Made by a program: the position numbers and the translations under genes
Part shown: positions 32,933-46,400 of the stretch, in pieces
Layout: each line of letters opens with the position of its first letter
Numbering within the stretch: the stretch's first letter is position 1
Notes under the pieces: generated by a model
Databases searched by the model: none
Told to the model about the DNA's origin: nothing
The model's input: the letters and a program-made list of their open reading frames with translations, nothing else
Source of the DNA: Seiridium cupressi
Taxonomy: Eukaryota; Ascomycota; Sordariomycetes; Amphisphaeriales; Sporocadaceae
Assembly: GCA_036674765.1 (NCBI GenBank)
Contig: JARVKI010000113.1
Coordinates: 62,001 to 126,000 of the forward strand
Length of the DNA: 64,000 nt
Direction of reading: 5' to 3'

Positions 32933-34189
32933 TTACAGTTCCTTGATACCTTCGTTGCCGCCGCCGGCTATGAGTTCCGTCATATCCCTCATTCTGTAGT
33001 CCAGAATCGGCGTGGTCCAATCGTCCTGGACCAGCGAGTACGTCTCGAGTGCGTTGTCCTTTGGCTTCCTTGGGTTGACGGCCCAATACCCGAAATCTGC
33101 ATCGATAGACTTGAGGTAGCGGAGCAGGTTGCCCCAATAGTTTGCGTCGCCCTGGCTCGGCTGATGTGGCGCGCCAAATTCACCAACCCAGACAGGTGCC
33201 GTATCGCCCTCGACTATGTATCCCCAGTTCCTCCGCATGGCCCGGATAAAGCTGGCATAGCTGCGCTTTGAGTACCGGCCCTCGGAGCTCCCCCAGCCGG
33301 ACCAGGCGTACACGTGCGCAGAGTAGACGACCCGGTCCGCCACGTCGAGCTTCACGGGACGCCGCGCGACCCCCGTCAGGTCGTTGCCGGACTCGGTGCC
33401 GCCCACGATCATCAGCCAGTTCCTGTTCATATTCAGGAGTCGATTCCCGCACTTCTCGGCGGCCGTCGCCCACTTGTCCCACGGCATCGTGCCCCAGACA
33501 CCGCGGACCTCGTTCCGCAGGTCCGCGCCAATGACAAAGGGGTTGTCCACGAAGCGTTCCATGACCGTCTCCCAGTGCTGTATCCACTCCTCTTCGCTTT
33601 GCGAGATCTTACATATGGGACCCAGGTGGTCGTTGGCCCAGCCGGCGTCGCACGGGTCGGCACCGCAGCACCACGTCGCCGTTGTGATGTGGTTGTTGAC
33701 GATGACAGCGATCCCCTCGTCCGTCAGAGCCGTGACGCAGGCCTCGAGCACGTCCAGGGCGCGCAGGCCGACGAGGTCCGGGTTTGCGGTCAGCAGATGC
33801 GGCAGCACATGCGGGTTCAGCATGACCATCTCGTCCGAATAGGGCAGGCGCACGCTGTTGAAGCCGAGGCGACGGATCGTCTGCGCAATGATGGACCGGT
33901 GCTGCACGTCCAGGCCGCCGGGTATCAGCAGCTCGTCGCTCGCGCCGTACCAGTTCACCGAGGCGAGCTTGAAGCGGCGGCCGTGCGTGTCGACGACGTC
34001 GCGGCCCTGGGTCGAGAGGGGCAGGGCATAGGTCGAGATGCTGTTCTCGGCGATGGGTGGGGGGAGCGCTCGCTGGGCAAAGAGCCGGGCGCCCGGATCA
34101 GGGACCCATGGCGTGTTGAGTGCGCCTTCGGCCTTCCAAAGGTAGTGGAAGTAGCCTCCCAGGACAAGGAGGCTGACGAGGATAAGCAT
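32933..34189 (-). CDS. GH5-family glycoside hydrolase (cellulase-like), secreted or membrane-anchored
   Basis: GH5 enzymes are retaining beta-glycosidases. The gene is a single exon of 418 residues. Residues 1-17 (MLILVSLLVLGGYFHYLW) are a signal peptide or a type II membrane anchor; no clear cleavage site follows, so an anchor is plausible. The TIM-barrel landmarks are present: SVRLPYSDE, NNHITTATWCC, the acid/base Glu in LRNEVRG (E227), AHVYAW (H292), and the nucleophile Glu in WVGEFGAP (E337). Cys residues (WCCGADPC) could form disulfides outside the cytosol. Substrate could be beta-glucan, cellulose or glucomannan. The coding sequence is markedly GC-rich in its 5' half. Confidence 0.88.
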   Translation of the reverse strand: MLILVSLLVLGGYFHYLWKAEGALNTPWVPDPGARLFAQRALPPPIAENSISTYALPLSTQGRDVVDTHGRRFKLASVNWYGASDELLIPGGLDVQHRSIIAQTIRRLGFNSVRLPYSDEMVMLNPHVLPHLLTANPDLVGLRALDVLEACVTALTDEGIAVIVNNHITTATWCCGADPCDAGWANDHLGPICKISQSEEEWIQHWETVMERFVDNPFVIGADLRNEVRGVWGTMPWDKWATAAEKCGNRLLNMNRNWLMIVGGTESGNDLTGVARRPVKLDVADRVVYSAHVYAWSGWGSSEGRYSKRSYASFIRAMRRNWGYIVEGDTAPVWVGEFGAPHQPSQGDANYWGNLLRYLKSIDADFGYWAVNPRKPKDNALETYSLVQDDWTTPILDYRMRDMTELIAGGGNEGIKEL

Positions 34190-35691
34190 GGTTGGTTGGT
34201 GTCTACCTAAGGGTGATGGGAAACGGTTGACAACAGGCCCGATCTACGGTGCTGTGGATGAAATGCGGGTGTCTGCTGCCTACCTACACTAGATGTGATG
34301 CAGACGACAGTGCAGCTCGGCCCATTGTCACCTCTCGAGCGGTCGGTCGGTGCAGAAATCGGATGAGACTTTGGATGGTTTCGAAATCCACCTGGGCAAT
34401 TGTCAGGCCCGAGCCATCGCTGAGCATGACGGCATTTGGATTGGTGACGTTGACTTGACTCGTATGGTACAAGGTAGCTAATGTATGTATATGTAATGTA
34501 AGCTCCCTTGGGATTTGCGGGGGCCAAGCACCGGATCTTCCGCCGGCCGACCTCTCAGCCGCCCTATTCAACACGGCATTGGAAGTAGCTCGCCGAGTTA
34601 GCAAATAAATTCATCATGCCATAATACTGCATGCGAGACCAAAGAGAGAGTAAACAGGGTTCACCCGCTGGTGGCTCTGACAGTCCCTAGACCGCTAGCC
34701 GTGGAAAGTGTGGTTGCATATCAATCGTCTCAATGCTTTTCAGCTCTTCATGCAATCCTGTTGTTCAGCCTTGAGGGGTTGTCTAATAGGTATCACCTAT
34801 TACCTATTTACTCCCCCTTGTGGAATTTTTCTTTTTCAACGAATTTTCCCAAAACGTCTAAGCCACCGTACCGAGCCGCTGGGTGCAAACCAAAGCAGGT
34901 ATTCTGAGGACATCTTATAGAAGGAGCTGAGTACGACACAATGACAACCACCAGGGACCAACAGGTCTTTGTACAAGAGCATTATATTTTCTTCGGCCGT
35001 TCAAAAGCCCTACAAACAACAAACTCTCATTTTGTTCACTATGTACACTTCTCGTCTGCCAAGCGGTGCCACCGTGCACAATGTAGATGGTTACAAAACT
35101 GCATCAGTCATGCTTGAACTTCAAGTTCCACCGGTTGGCATCAAGAGCTTGCCGCCACTACAGACAACAGGTATCTGTTCAGGTAGAGTCTGAGACCAAT
35201 TCATCCTCCGCCTGGTCCGCGTGGCCAGCTGAGTTCAGCGGCTGTTCGGTGCGGCCAAGTCCTTCAACTCCTCAAATGAGCGTCTCGAGCGATTAATAAA
35301 ATGCTATATAAATTATGCCTTATTTTCAGGCCAAGCAGATCACATCCCTGTCTGTCTGATGCTTCCTTGCTAGTAGTCGGCCATGCTCCTTGTTGAACGG
35401 AATTCTCCTTCCATCGAACATATAATACCCAATACGCCGCGCTGACCTTATAATCATAGCCATGGCGTGTAATGACCGGTTTTTGTGAATGACTTTTGGA
35501 CATCCATGTACATGGCACTCCTTGAGAGTTGCCAAAGAAGTATGACACATGGAATGATGTGCACGCGGGTGCAAGTATCTTGATGTTGTTTGTACGTGTT
35601 TGTATGTGTGTATGTGTTTGTTGGTATTTTTGCCATGGGCTTTCTTTTCCTTTTTTTCCAGATGCGAACAGCCCTGTTCATTATTCTCTCA
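34190..35691. other. 1.5 kb intergenic region, nothing recognised
   Basis: It holds the GH5 promoter and the 3' flank of the receptor gene. A GT-rich tract (TGTATGTGTGTATGTG type) lies at about 35590-35625. No coding exon is seen. Confidence 0.4.
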
Positions 35692-37404
35692 TCATATCCT
35701 ATTCATGCCCAACGGGTTCATGTCTTCGTAATCGGTGCCGTCTGCCATTTGACGTGATTGCGCTGGTGGCGCTGGAGGCACTGGTGGTGTTGACGTGTAT
35801 GGAGATTGTGCGTCCCAAGATACCTGTTGCGGCGGGCGCGGCGAGGAGAAGGAGCGGGAGTGTGGTTGGTATCGTGTGGCTGGGGCCTGAGGCCCAAAGT
35901 AATCGGGAGTCTGACGTCCACCTCGTGGACTCATTGGGGATTTGGCAGGGCTAATCGGCGTTAGTATGGATTCCGTTTTTCCGGAGTCGCGAGACAACAT
36001 TTCATAAGATCTGGGGTCCTTCTTCAAATCCAGGCGCGCATCCACCGACACAAACTCCTTCTTAGTCCGGTTGCCGCCCAGTGATAGGAAGAACTCTCTC
36101 CAGCCAGTCACCATGGTAGCGCGTCCAAGAAGCAAGACGAGCCATATGCCATTCATCTTGAGCTGTGTTAGTACACCCACTTCCTACACGAGAATGAAAC
36201 TTACTGCTAGGAGGATGAGCATGGCAATAACCGTTGGCAGGCTGACGACAAGTTGGTTGGCTTGGGAAAGACATTTGTTCTTGTCGCCCTTGGCAAGCGT
36301 GAGGCATGCCACCCAAGCCAGAGTCTTCTGGCTGGTTGGGTCGTCCTTGACCGACTGGACAGTCGTGTCCAAGAACACAAAGGTCAGGGCGAAGAAGACA
36401 ACGTCACAGATGATGATAAGCACAATGACGATGCCTCGCCACTGGAGTTGAATAACTCGCCGTATTCTCCGGTACGCTTGACGAGGGGTCATGGTGCGGA
36501 TGCTGCTAGAGTAGGCAGGCAGACCAGCAGAATTCTCCGTCGAAGCAGCGCTGTCGGCTAGCGATGCCAGGTAGACTTTGATACAGTAGCCGAACGTCCC
36601 GAATTGGATGATGACGGTGAGACCAGCAAAGACTAAGAGGGGGATCCAGAAATCGGCCAAACTGTTTGTGTGGTTGATGTGGCAAGTTTGACCGAAACGG
36701 AACGAAACGCCGCTGAAGACGAGAAGCACAACCAAACCAATGACCGGAATGCCCCAGCCAACAACCTGTGAGAGCCACATGAAATTGCGTCCTACAACCA
36801 TTTGCCAGCAGATTTGAAGGTGCAAGGATAGAGCTCGCAAGAAAATCCACATCACGCCCGCCCAACCGCCAATAAGCAAAAACGACCCCGACACGGCGCA
36901 TACAGCACTCGATGCCATGCCATTGGGAGTGATTTGGTCGTAGCATTGGTCTGGCTTTGCTGCCAAGGGCACGATGAACCCAAGCTACCGGACGTTAGGG
37001 TCACAGGTCGAGAGCGTTGTTCTGAAGGTGAACTTACATTCATCAGGACGACGGCACAGGTCAGGCTGATGCTGAGATAGTGGCGATGCGTCTTCTCCAC
37101 GGGCAGGCAGATCCATGATACCAGCAGGAACACGCAGCACGCCATACCCACAACATTGATCCAATTAGCAACCGAGGTCAACTGGCTGAAATTGTCTGGG
37201 TATGCCCAGTCTGTCATGGGACATGGCAGGCAGCAGGTGTTTGAGAGAAAGGGTTGACACAACCGTCCGTCGACGTCTAAGATTGTGAGCACTAGGCGTA
37301 TGATACTACAGATTGTACAGAGACTTACATCCACCATCTGTAAACAGATCTTCCTGGAAGAAGGGCGTAGGACATGCCCCCCGCAAGAATGTTAGATTAG
37401 CCAT
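35692..37404 (-). CDS. Seven-transmembrane receptor, fungal frizzled/cAMP-receptor-like GPCR
   Basis: A plasma-membrane receptor candidate. Exons 37404-37329, 37276-37038, 36984-36205 and 36162-35692 give 521 residues with exact phases. The N-terminus before helix 1 is Cys-rich (GACPTPFFQED, CQPFLSNTCCLPCPMTDW) and likely extracellular. Seven hydrophobic segments follow, including WINVVGMACCVFLLVSW, SGSFLLIGGWAGVMWIFL, IPVIGLVVLLVFSGVSF, DFWIPLLVFAGLTVIIQ and GIVIVLIIICDVVFFAL. The last helix spans the third intron. The cytoplasmic tail is long, Pro/Ser-rich (SPAKSPMSPRGG) and probably phosphorylated. The Cys-rich head followed by this helix pattern suggests the frizzled/secretin-like group of fungal receptors. 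The ligand is unknown and the class is my recollection. Confidence 0.8.
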
Positions 37405-40400
37405 ATCGGATGTGTAAGGAATGACTGAGGGACGCTAGGATTCCGATGACTTGGATGTATATATGTGGCGCGCGACTGAAAAAGAGTTCGGTTGGTGGGC
37501 TTGGGCACGTGTGCCAATTAGATATAGCAGACCAGTCTGAGCTGGAACTGTTGGTCGACCTTCAAGGTCGATTGATGAGATGTCTCACGATATTTGATAC
37601 CGGCCGAGAAAGATAGTCCTTGATGTCGTCGAGGGGTGATCCCGCTTCCGATGAGTTTCATGAAGAAGCGAGTTGCGGCAAATTGTTGTCGAGGGTGACA
37701 ACCAAGAGTGGCACGTCCGAGACTTCTTTCACATCGCCGTGGGGGGTGCACGCGAACCTCGGGAATCCGTAGCAGAACCGTAGCAAGGAGTGTGAGCTAG
37801 GAACTATTCATGGCTCTGGACCAGATGCTGATGAGGCACTTCTCACTCAGGCGGGACCCAAAGCATAAACCAAGATCGGAGCCGAATCACTAAAGGGAAG
37901 GGAGTACACGATCTCATTCGAGATGGAGGGTGGGCGGGCACGTAATAAAGGTCTCCAATATCTGGGGATGGGTAGCCAGACCAATGCTGGTGGCCACCCA
38001 CCCAAGACAAAGGTAGAGCAGGGTCATAGCAGGCAATTTTCCTCTTGCTCTTGTTGATCTAGTGGTACACTAGACTTGCGCAGGGACGTACGAGGGCCTC
38101 CTCACGCGAGCCCGTTCAGGTTAAGATGAGCGGGCCCCGAGAACCCCATAACGTGTATGCCGGGGTGGTCCAGAGGGCCGATGGGGACAGGGTCCTTTCG
38201 CGTCCTCGTTGGTGAATGGGCAGAGAACCCATGGAGGCCAGTCGCAAGGCAGGTCCCAACGGAGGCCAGTCCGCGGTGAGGACGCTGGTCGGGGTTCATG
38301 TAGCCAAGCCGTAGAGGAGGGTGTTAGGAGCCGGGATTCGTGCATTAGTAAATTGTACTTGCTGACCCTTCTGGGCATGGCCATGCTCTGGCCGAGGGTG
38401 AACTGCCATTCGTCAATTGGGCATACCAAGGCGCCGGGAGGGCAGAGCATGCGGTGACTGAATGCGACTGGTACGCGCCCAAAAACGGGGCACAATGTGT
38501 GCAGTCTCGGGAGGGTGAGTGGTCTGTGGTCTGACAGCTCAACCGACTGGGTTGCGGTCGTTTCCGCGAGACACCCTAGTCGTGACTAAGAGCCTGGCTG
38601 CATAATTTCGCAGCCGGGGCCGAGCAATTGGATTTCGTCTCTCTGCGACCGCTGGGATGCTCCCTGCTAGGCTGAGGTGGCCCCTGAGCGAGCTAGTATG
38701 TACTGTAATGTTGGCGGACAAAAGACATTCATGTAAATGTAGGCTCAAGCGGGCTAGCCCCAGACCGAAGAACATGCAAGTTGCTCCCAAGCCAGCGTGC
38801 CTCCTCTCCTTGCTTTGACAGTTTCGATCCTTGGTCCTAGTCAGGCCCCATCTAGCAAGATCTAGCAACGAAAACCGTTACAAAGAATAAAAGCCACGAC
38901 AACACATCCATGTGCCGTATGGAGCAGAAGCCTGCAAAAGACGACAACCGACCGAGATCCCGGGGAATGGTCAGTGGGTCTGGGTGTACTAAACCAGCGT
39001 CGATTCAGGCCCGATGAGCTTGGACTTAGCTGCAGGTCAGCACTGTGATAGAACATATGCACACACGCGGTCTGCCCAGGCGCGACATGTTCACTCGTCA
39101 CCTTTTCTAGCTAGCCACTCTAGTAGCCTACCCGTTAGAGCTTGATTGGTTCACAGCGTTGACGAAGCTTCAGGGCCGGCTCATGAGCTGTTTGAGTCCT
39201 AACTCTATACCAACGTATAGAGACGTTGGGCCCATACGTGATCGTCTGCAGCTCCATGCAATCGCCCGCCGTCCAGGATCATGTATGGTATGTGGAGTGC
39301 TCTTACGGGTAGACTTTGCGAAGAGCAAAACCTTAGCAGCTCTACGAGGTGGATCGATATATAGTTAGAGTCCATCCAGAGAGTCTGCACCAAACAATAC
39401 AAAACCGCTTCCCAGTTGCTAGCCATATTCCCCGCCGCAGCTGCAGGCGTCCGTCCCCTACGCTACCTTGCTTGTCCTTGTGTCAGAGAAAGCTCTTCGA
39501 AACGCCATTCTCGTCTGCATCGACGAGAAAGTGAGCTTCGGGGTTAGCAGAACCGTCGACAGGCTCTGCTGCTCCTGTACTTGGCAGCGTTGTTCTCGCT
39601 GCGAGGGCGTCATACCTATGCTACTACGCACCGCATGGTCTCACTATGGAAGGCTGGTTTGCCGGCCTCGGCAGCGCCGGTACCTCATTGTGCAACTTTC
39701 GAAACAAGGCAACATCTGGGACATACGACGCTCAGCTTGGGCTGATTGGATGAGTTGAGGAGCTCGCTGAGGCTTGGATGGCTCTCATCGCTGCACCTCC
39801 GACTGCTTGGTCCCCCCGTTACTCCAATGGATGGCGCTGGCGTACAATGTCTTTTACCTTACGTCCGCCCATGAGAGTGACATGCATTGCAAGTGTTACC
39901 ACTGGGCGGTTGAATTGGAAGCATAATGCCTGTCTCGGCAAAACCCAAACCTCTGGGGTCGCTCTGATCTTCTCGGGGAAACGGTGCTTCTTGGTTGGTA
40001 CTAGATAATAACGAAGTTTGCTTGAGAGCATGGCTCCGGGTAATCAAGGGAATCGGCCCAAAGTCGAGAACGTCTTTGTATGTCTCAGCCCTGCCAAACC
40101 CTTGTAAACTGCATTATCCCCCAGCCCCTGGGACTACAATGTATACAGCCCTGGTATCAGTGGCCCACCCCATTGGGGAACAAGGTCTAATCGAACAGCG
40201 GTTTCCGTAGGGCCTCAATGTATCCCCCAGTACGGACAAATTTATTCCAACAGCACGATTTCCAGCGGTTTGGGTCCAAGGCAGGACTAACACGTCACTG
40301 AAACTCAAGATCAAGCGAATAAAAATACTGACCTCGGAATCGTATGCAGAGCCGCTGCCTGCAAGATCGGAATCTAAGACATTCGGAAGAGGCGCTGAAA

Positions 40401-43400
40401 AGCAAAGCTAAACTCTATGAGCTAACAGGCCAGTCAAAATGGCTAATTGGCTTAAGCTAGAACCCGTTGAGGCGCATAAATGGTGTCGAAAACGACTTGT
40501 CGGTAGCCCCTTAGCATTCAAATGTGCTCTCTCGAATGCTGACTGGTTCGTGGCATTCCGAATTTCACACCATACAGAATTCGAGATTGCTTTGCTCCTA
40601 AGGATATGGCCTGCGCCGTAGGATCACTGTGTAGTATCGCTCCACACAGATGGACCATTGGCCGATGAATGACGCGGGCGTCATGAGCTTACGGGAGTTT
40701 TCTGCTCGTTCCGATGCGAAAACTGGACACGCATCCGTGGAAGCTCGCGCCCCTATTACATGCATTCGTATTGACGAAAGCAATCAAGTGCACAGGTACG
40801 TACGTAAGATCCGTCGCTTGGGCGGGGCTTTGCTTTATGACGCTTCGACATCTGGGGTCGCCGAGCTGCTGGGAATATACTGCAGTTGCCAGCTGCCTGT
40901 AGGGGTCTGAGGTCTATCAACTCACCAAGACATTGTCACCAAGAATCGCTCAGAGCGCCCAATCTCCACACTGACTGTCTACATGTACATTACTATGGAT
41001 TATTATGTCATTTCTGCTGACTGTGGCGGCCCCTGCGTAATCACACTACATGGAGAAGAGAGAGCACCCACTTCCCCGTCTCGCAGGAGAGGTCAACAAG
41101 ACGACTTCAAGACGCACACAAAAACTCGTCACCTGTTTTTTTAATGAAGACGTCCCCTTGGGCGCCTTGGGAAATGTGGCCATACCCCGCTCGGACTAGC
41201 ATAGAGGAGCTTAACGCTTAGGATCGTCTCGGGGGAATTCACGAAGACTGTCATAGTCACAAAACCCAACGCCACGAGAACTTACAGCGCGTGGCGTTAT
41301 GATTACACCGTATTCACAGAAAGCCATTTGGTGCACGGTGAAACATGGTCCGTCTTTCAACCATTAACTACCCTTGGCATCACTGTCGGTGTGCGCGCTA
41401 CCGGCGCCGAGGACGCCCATGCGCATGCTTGGGTTTCACATTACATACAATTGAACCATGGTGTTCTTCTCAAGCGATCATCACCCTCGCTGCCCGAATA
41501 GCAGTGGATGGTTGTCTCTATATTCGGCCCGCCATGGGTGTGCTCAATGATCTGCGACTTGGATGGCATTCTGGTCTCAGCTTCATGTAGCTAGCTCGGT
41601 GACGAATGCAACGTTAACGAGCATGCGAAGCCATCACATATGAGCCGGGGTTGGCAAATACATGTCTACCTAGACCCAACTCTCATGCGGTATTGGGAAA
41701 TGAGGCTGACAAGGTCAAATTTTCACTCTGCAAAAAAACTGAAATGGACAGCTACCTATATCTCAGAGACTTCGGGGATGACCCGTGGACAGAGACCAAC
41801 GAATGGAGACCATGTTGACAATGTTAGCACTTGGGAGGTGGTTTCAGCTTCGTCTGAACCGTCCCAATCCGACAAGAAATGTGGCCTCAAGGTTGAAATG
41901 ACTCGTTAAAACCGTTGTACTAGCCGTACGCGTCGACACGCCACTACAACCGTTCCAGTGTCTTACCTAACGCGCCGTCTCATCCAACTACCGAAAGGGC
42001 TCTCGTCTCTCATTGTGGACTAGACAGTCCGTTAGTCAAATGTCTGCCCGCACTGAAACGATCACGAGAGGTGCCCTGAGCCCGTAGGCCACATCAAGGT
42101 ACGTGGCTCTAAACTAAACGGGCATCAGGGCATATCAAGTCAAGCCAAGCACGGGTGCATAACTGAGTTTGAATGTCGTGCCAATCACGGATATTCGGGC
42201 AGCCCTTGACTGTTTAGGTTATATGGAAACATTCTAGAAACATTGACCCAATTAACTACGTAGCCTCTGTTAGTTTCCTTATTGGGGTGGATGATGGCGG
42301 CTTGGTGGGGGCCAGCACTACTTCGGCAAGTCGCCAGTGCCGTTGGCGTACGTACAGCAATGGGCGAGCTTGTGCTCGTGCACATCAGTAGTAAACGATC
42401 TGGTAGTTGGGAAGGCACCAGTGCCTCTCGGGATCGACAGTGAGCACTGGGGTCAAACACCATACATGGTCATGAGGACTCTTCTGCCCACCATTTTCTT
42501 GAGGCTAGGTCGGCATCCAGAAAATAGAAGATGATGCTGTGACAGACGCTGCAGTTGCAGTTGCCGACCCAGGTGCAGCCAAAACTGCTGGAGAGCAAGA
42601 CCCTTCCAACACCCACAGTCGAGCTTGTTCATCAACACAGCAGCATGCAAAGTATTCCTCGCGTATGCACACGGTGCTCTGATACTCGGGAAGTCTAATC
42701 AGTGAAACGGGTAAGACAAATTTAGTATTCACGGCCTGCAGCTCAGCTGTAGGGCAAGAAGCGTGGGTTGATGCAAGTCGCTGGATACTGCAACTTCCGA
42801 AAGGGTCGTGTGCTGCAGCTGTCGAGGCACGAATGAGGAGCTTCGCCATGCCTCCATCTCGGCATCAAACCCATGAAAGATGAAGTTCCGACATGTGTGC
42901 GGAGACAAGAGCAAAATCGAGTCGCCAACATGTCGACGTTTCCCCGCCGCCTCAGTTTGCTCTAGGTGGTCAATCTATACCGCGGGTCACGGTCCATCTC
43001 GATGCAATCAATACTGGCCGGATGACTGATCCTGCGCCCGCAGGCATCTGACAGGTCCCAGCAGACGCAGAGTGATCCTCCTACCTGCTACACAGGCTGA
43101 TAGTAGCTAGGTTCTTCTGCTTGCCTGCGCCGAGAACCACCAAAATGCCTAGGCGGAAACGACACCCGCTGAAAGCGCCGCAATCGCTAGCCGTCCGGCT
43201 CAGGCACAAACTCAAAGAAAAGCAACCCCCTGTCAAGGCGGTCCGGGGCCCATGTCGGCATCAGGGCCACCACGGGGGCTCCTAACGGCTTTCGGAAGAC
43301 CGGCCGGAGCTGCAGTCCCACCTGCGTGCAGGCTGACAGTGGTTTGGTATCAAAACCCATGGGGGTTCGTTGAGAGATTGACATTTTGGCATGTTATGCA

Positions 43401-46400
43401 AAACCACGCAGAACGCATAGACCCGGGCAATCGTACAGGCAAGCTGTTATCTCGACATGTTTTATCGTAGCATCCTGCGTCGAAGGGGGGAAGAGGGAAT
43501 GCCATTCATGCAATCGGCACAGCACTTGTAAGAGAAGCCATAAGAAGCAGAACCCGACGACGCGACTCGCTTCCTATTAAACCCTTGTGGGACATGGAAC
43601 AGACTCCGTTGCAAATCTTTGCCATCTTGGCGAGAAATGGGATGATCAAGGTTGATGCAGACCGCGATCGCACGTTTCCCGAAAACGGGCCACGCCTTGC
43701 CCTGGCTATTCATCACGTCTTATCGTCTAAGTCATACATACCGTACCAGAAGCGACAACCTTATCCACCAGGAGAACTGGGCCAGGGCGAGCCCAGGTGT
43801 ATGTAATAGAGTGCAACACTGCAGATGCTGCCCGTTCCTCCCTCGTGACCCACGTCACGTCAGCGCGTCTGTTGAACAGCAACTTCCTGTGGCATGGCGA
43901 CTTTCTGCATCCGACATGATGGAGAATGATTGGTTATGGATACGTTAATAAAAAGTAAAAACGTCCTGGTGCGACCCGAGCGAATGGTCCTAACAAGAAT
44001 GCCACAAAAGTTGAATCAATTATTATCCTTATAATATCGCCAGATCTCCCCGTGCCTTCAGCTGCAGACAGCCTTCCTCGCCAATATGGCTCGGCTCAGT
44101 CTTGGCATATTTTGAGCAATACTGAGGCCCAAAGGTCTCCGCCACGCGTACTACGAGTAACGACGTACCAACGTCAATATTTGAGCTAAAACTATCTCGT
44201 CAGGTTGATGTGCGTTCAGCCAGTAATCTGAGAGGCAGAAAGGAAGGAAAGAAAGCTAGCGGGCTGTCCAGTATGAGCACCCGTACGACTCCTCCTCCGA
44301 GAAACGCTTCCTGTCAGTGCTGGATATACTTGTGAGATAGATCGGCAACCGAAGGTTTGAGGCTTGTTTTGGGCACACAGGATCTCCCACTTCGATCTTC
44401 AATAATGTTCCTGTTCAGTATCCACGTACCCACTTACCCCAGTGTCCAACAAATAGCGAAAACACATTACTTGATTGGGACAAGGCCGTTAGCCATGCGG
44501 CTACCGGGTCGCACCCCCAACGTCAGTACGTTACCTTCATCATGAACCCACAGCCCGGCCTAGGAGATGTTTGCTACGCACCGGTAGGTTCTCCCGTTCT
44601 TCCCAAACTGCCACCGAAGATCTCGCGATCCTTTCGGTCACCAATGTGACCCTAGGCTGACTAGGCCCAGCAGTGTCCAATTTCGCCGATAAATTGGTTC
44701 GGCAGCCAGCGAATGCACGTCTCAGCCGTATGTTCGTCTGTGTCGGGAATGACACCCAGCGGTCCGACTAAGCCCTGCAGCCTGGCACCTCTGACAGGGC
44801 GTGTGTGCCTGGGTCCGGCCTGGGATCTGGGGTTCACAAAGAGGCGCAGCAGTGTCGTGAGAGGGGAACCTAATTTTCCGAGGGTATGGAAACGTTCTTC
44901 TGGAACTCACCTTGCATGGGTTTAAAGTTCTCATCTAGTTAGGGGTCAATCACTTCGTGGTGGACGAGGAGATATGCGTGGAGAGAAAGGGTTTCTCGAA
45001 CCTGGACTTCCGCCGACGTATTCCGTTGCCTCATATTCCATATTGGGAACTCGCCAGGAACCAGGAACGCCTTTTGCAAATAGTTCGCTCTGATTCCAAG
45101 GATCTCCTTCTTGTGGGGACGGCGATTGCGTGCTGATTTCGGCACGAGTAGAATGCCTGGAAAGGGTGGTTGGGTTCGTCAGATCATCCCACGAAATTCG
45201 GTCCGTAGCAAACCGAATTCGTGGATGATTGGACTGCTGAGATACCGCCGAATAAAGGCTATGGTGTAAACAAGAATGATAATGATATTGATTAACAGTG
45301 CTGAAAATTCGCAATGTGCTAATGTGACATGACCATCAGTGCATGCAGACCAGGTCTTACCAACGGTTCATTTACCTTACTATCGCACTCAAGAAGCGGC
45401 CTGATGCTAGCCATATGAATAGGGGCTAAGAGCATCTTATTAGCATTAACGCCTTGGTACTTTCATCGGCATGAGTTGGACCAAAGTCAGAGAAGCAACC
45501 AGCGAATACATATAGATAGCCGGGGACAGGAGCAAACCCATAATGCAGTACGGAATTTCGCACTTTTTTCTTCTCGTTCGTTCCCTTTGTCTCTTAAAAC
45601 CTCTAAATGTACCACTAAGTACGATGCCTCCAACCTATATAATGAACCAATATAACAGCATTATCTATTCGTGAGCCTGTCGATAATATACGATAACCAT
45701 ACGTGCAAAACGATCTAGTAGTAAAGCTATATTCATATCACCACGTTATTCCAGTATACGGAAGCTCCGTCCTTCTCTTCTATTTTCCCTTCTTACTCCA
45801 CCCCCCACCCCCCGGTTCTTTTGCGCTGGGAAGGGTGAGTTCTGTAAATATTCTAGAACTAACCATCCATCCATGGTCCTTGGAACCGTGGATTTGTTCC
45901 TCAGGCCGTTATCATCCTCTTAAGCTACGATGGTATTATATCTTAAACTAGTAAGAGGAACTTTTATCTGGTTTGCGTAGCATTTTACTCAGCTTGCGAG
46001 GAAGGTATGTCATCATAAACTTGATCCGCGCTCATATATGAGCTGGGTACAATCTGCTCTGCCTTCCCTTCCACCAGTTCATCCTCTTGAAGAAATATAT
46101 CCAGGAACCGTGATGACTGGGTACTTTTAATACGCGCCTTGCTTTCCGAAAGATCTCATATTTTATGTGTGGATGCCCTGGGAGGCGGTTTACCCCTTGT
46201 TTCGGCACCCGGAAGCCCCTCTAAAGTAGTCACATCAGTTACCATGTGGACGATAAAGTTCCTTGAGAACGACAGACCTGTCCAAGGAGTCACACTCATC
46301 CAGGCCAAAGATAATCAACGACACTGGCCTTTCTGTGCTTGATATTGCTATACGTCGCCATAGTATCTTTGTGTGTAGATCGAAACATCATCCAATAAAG

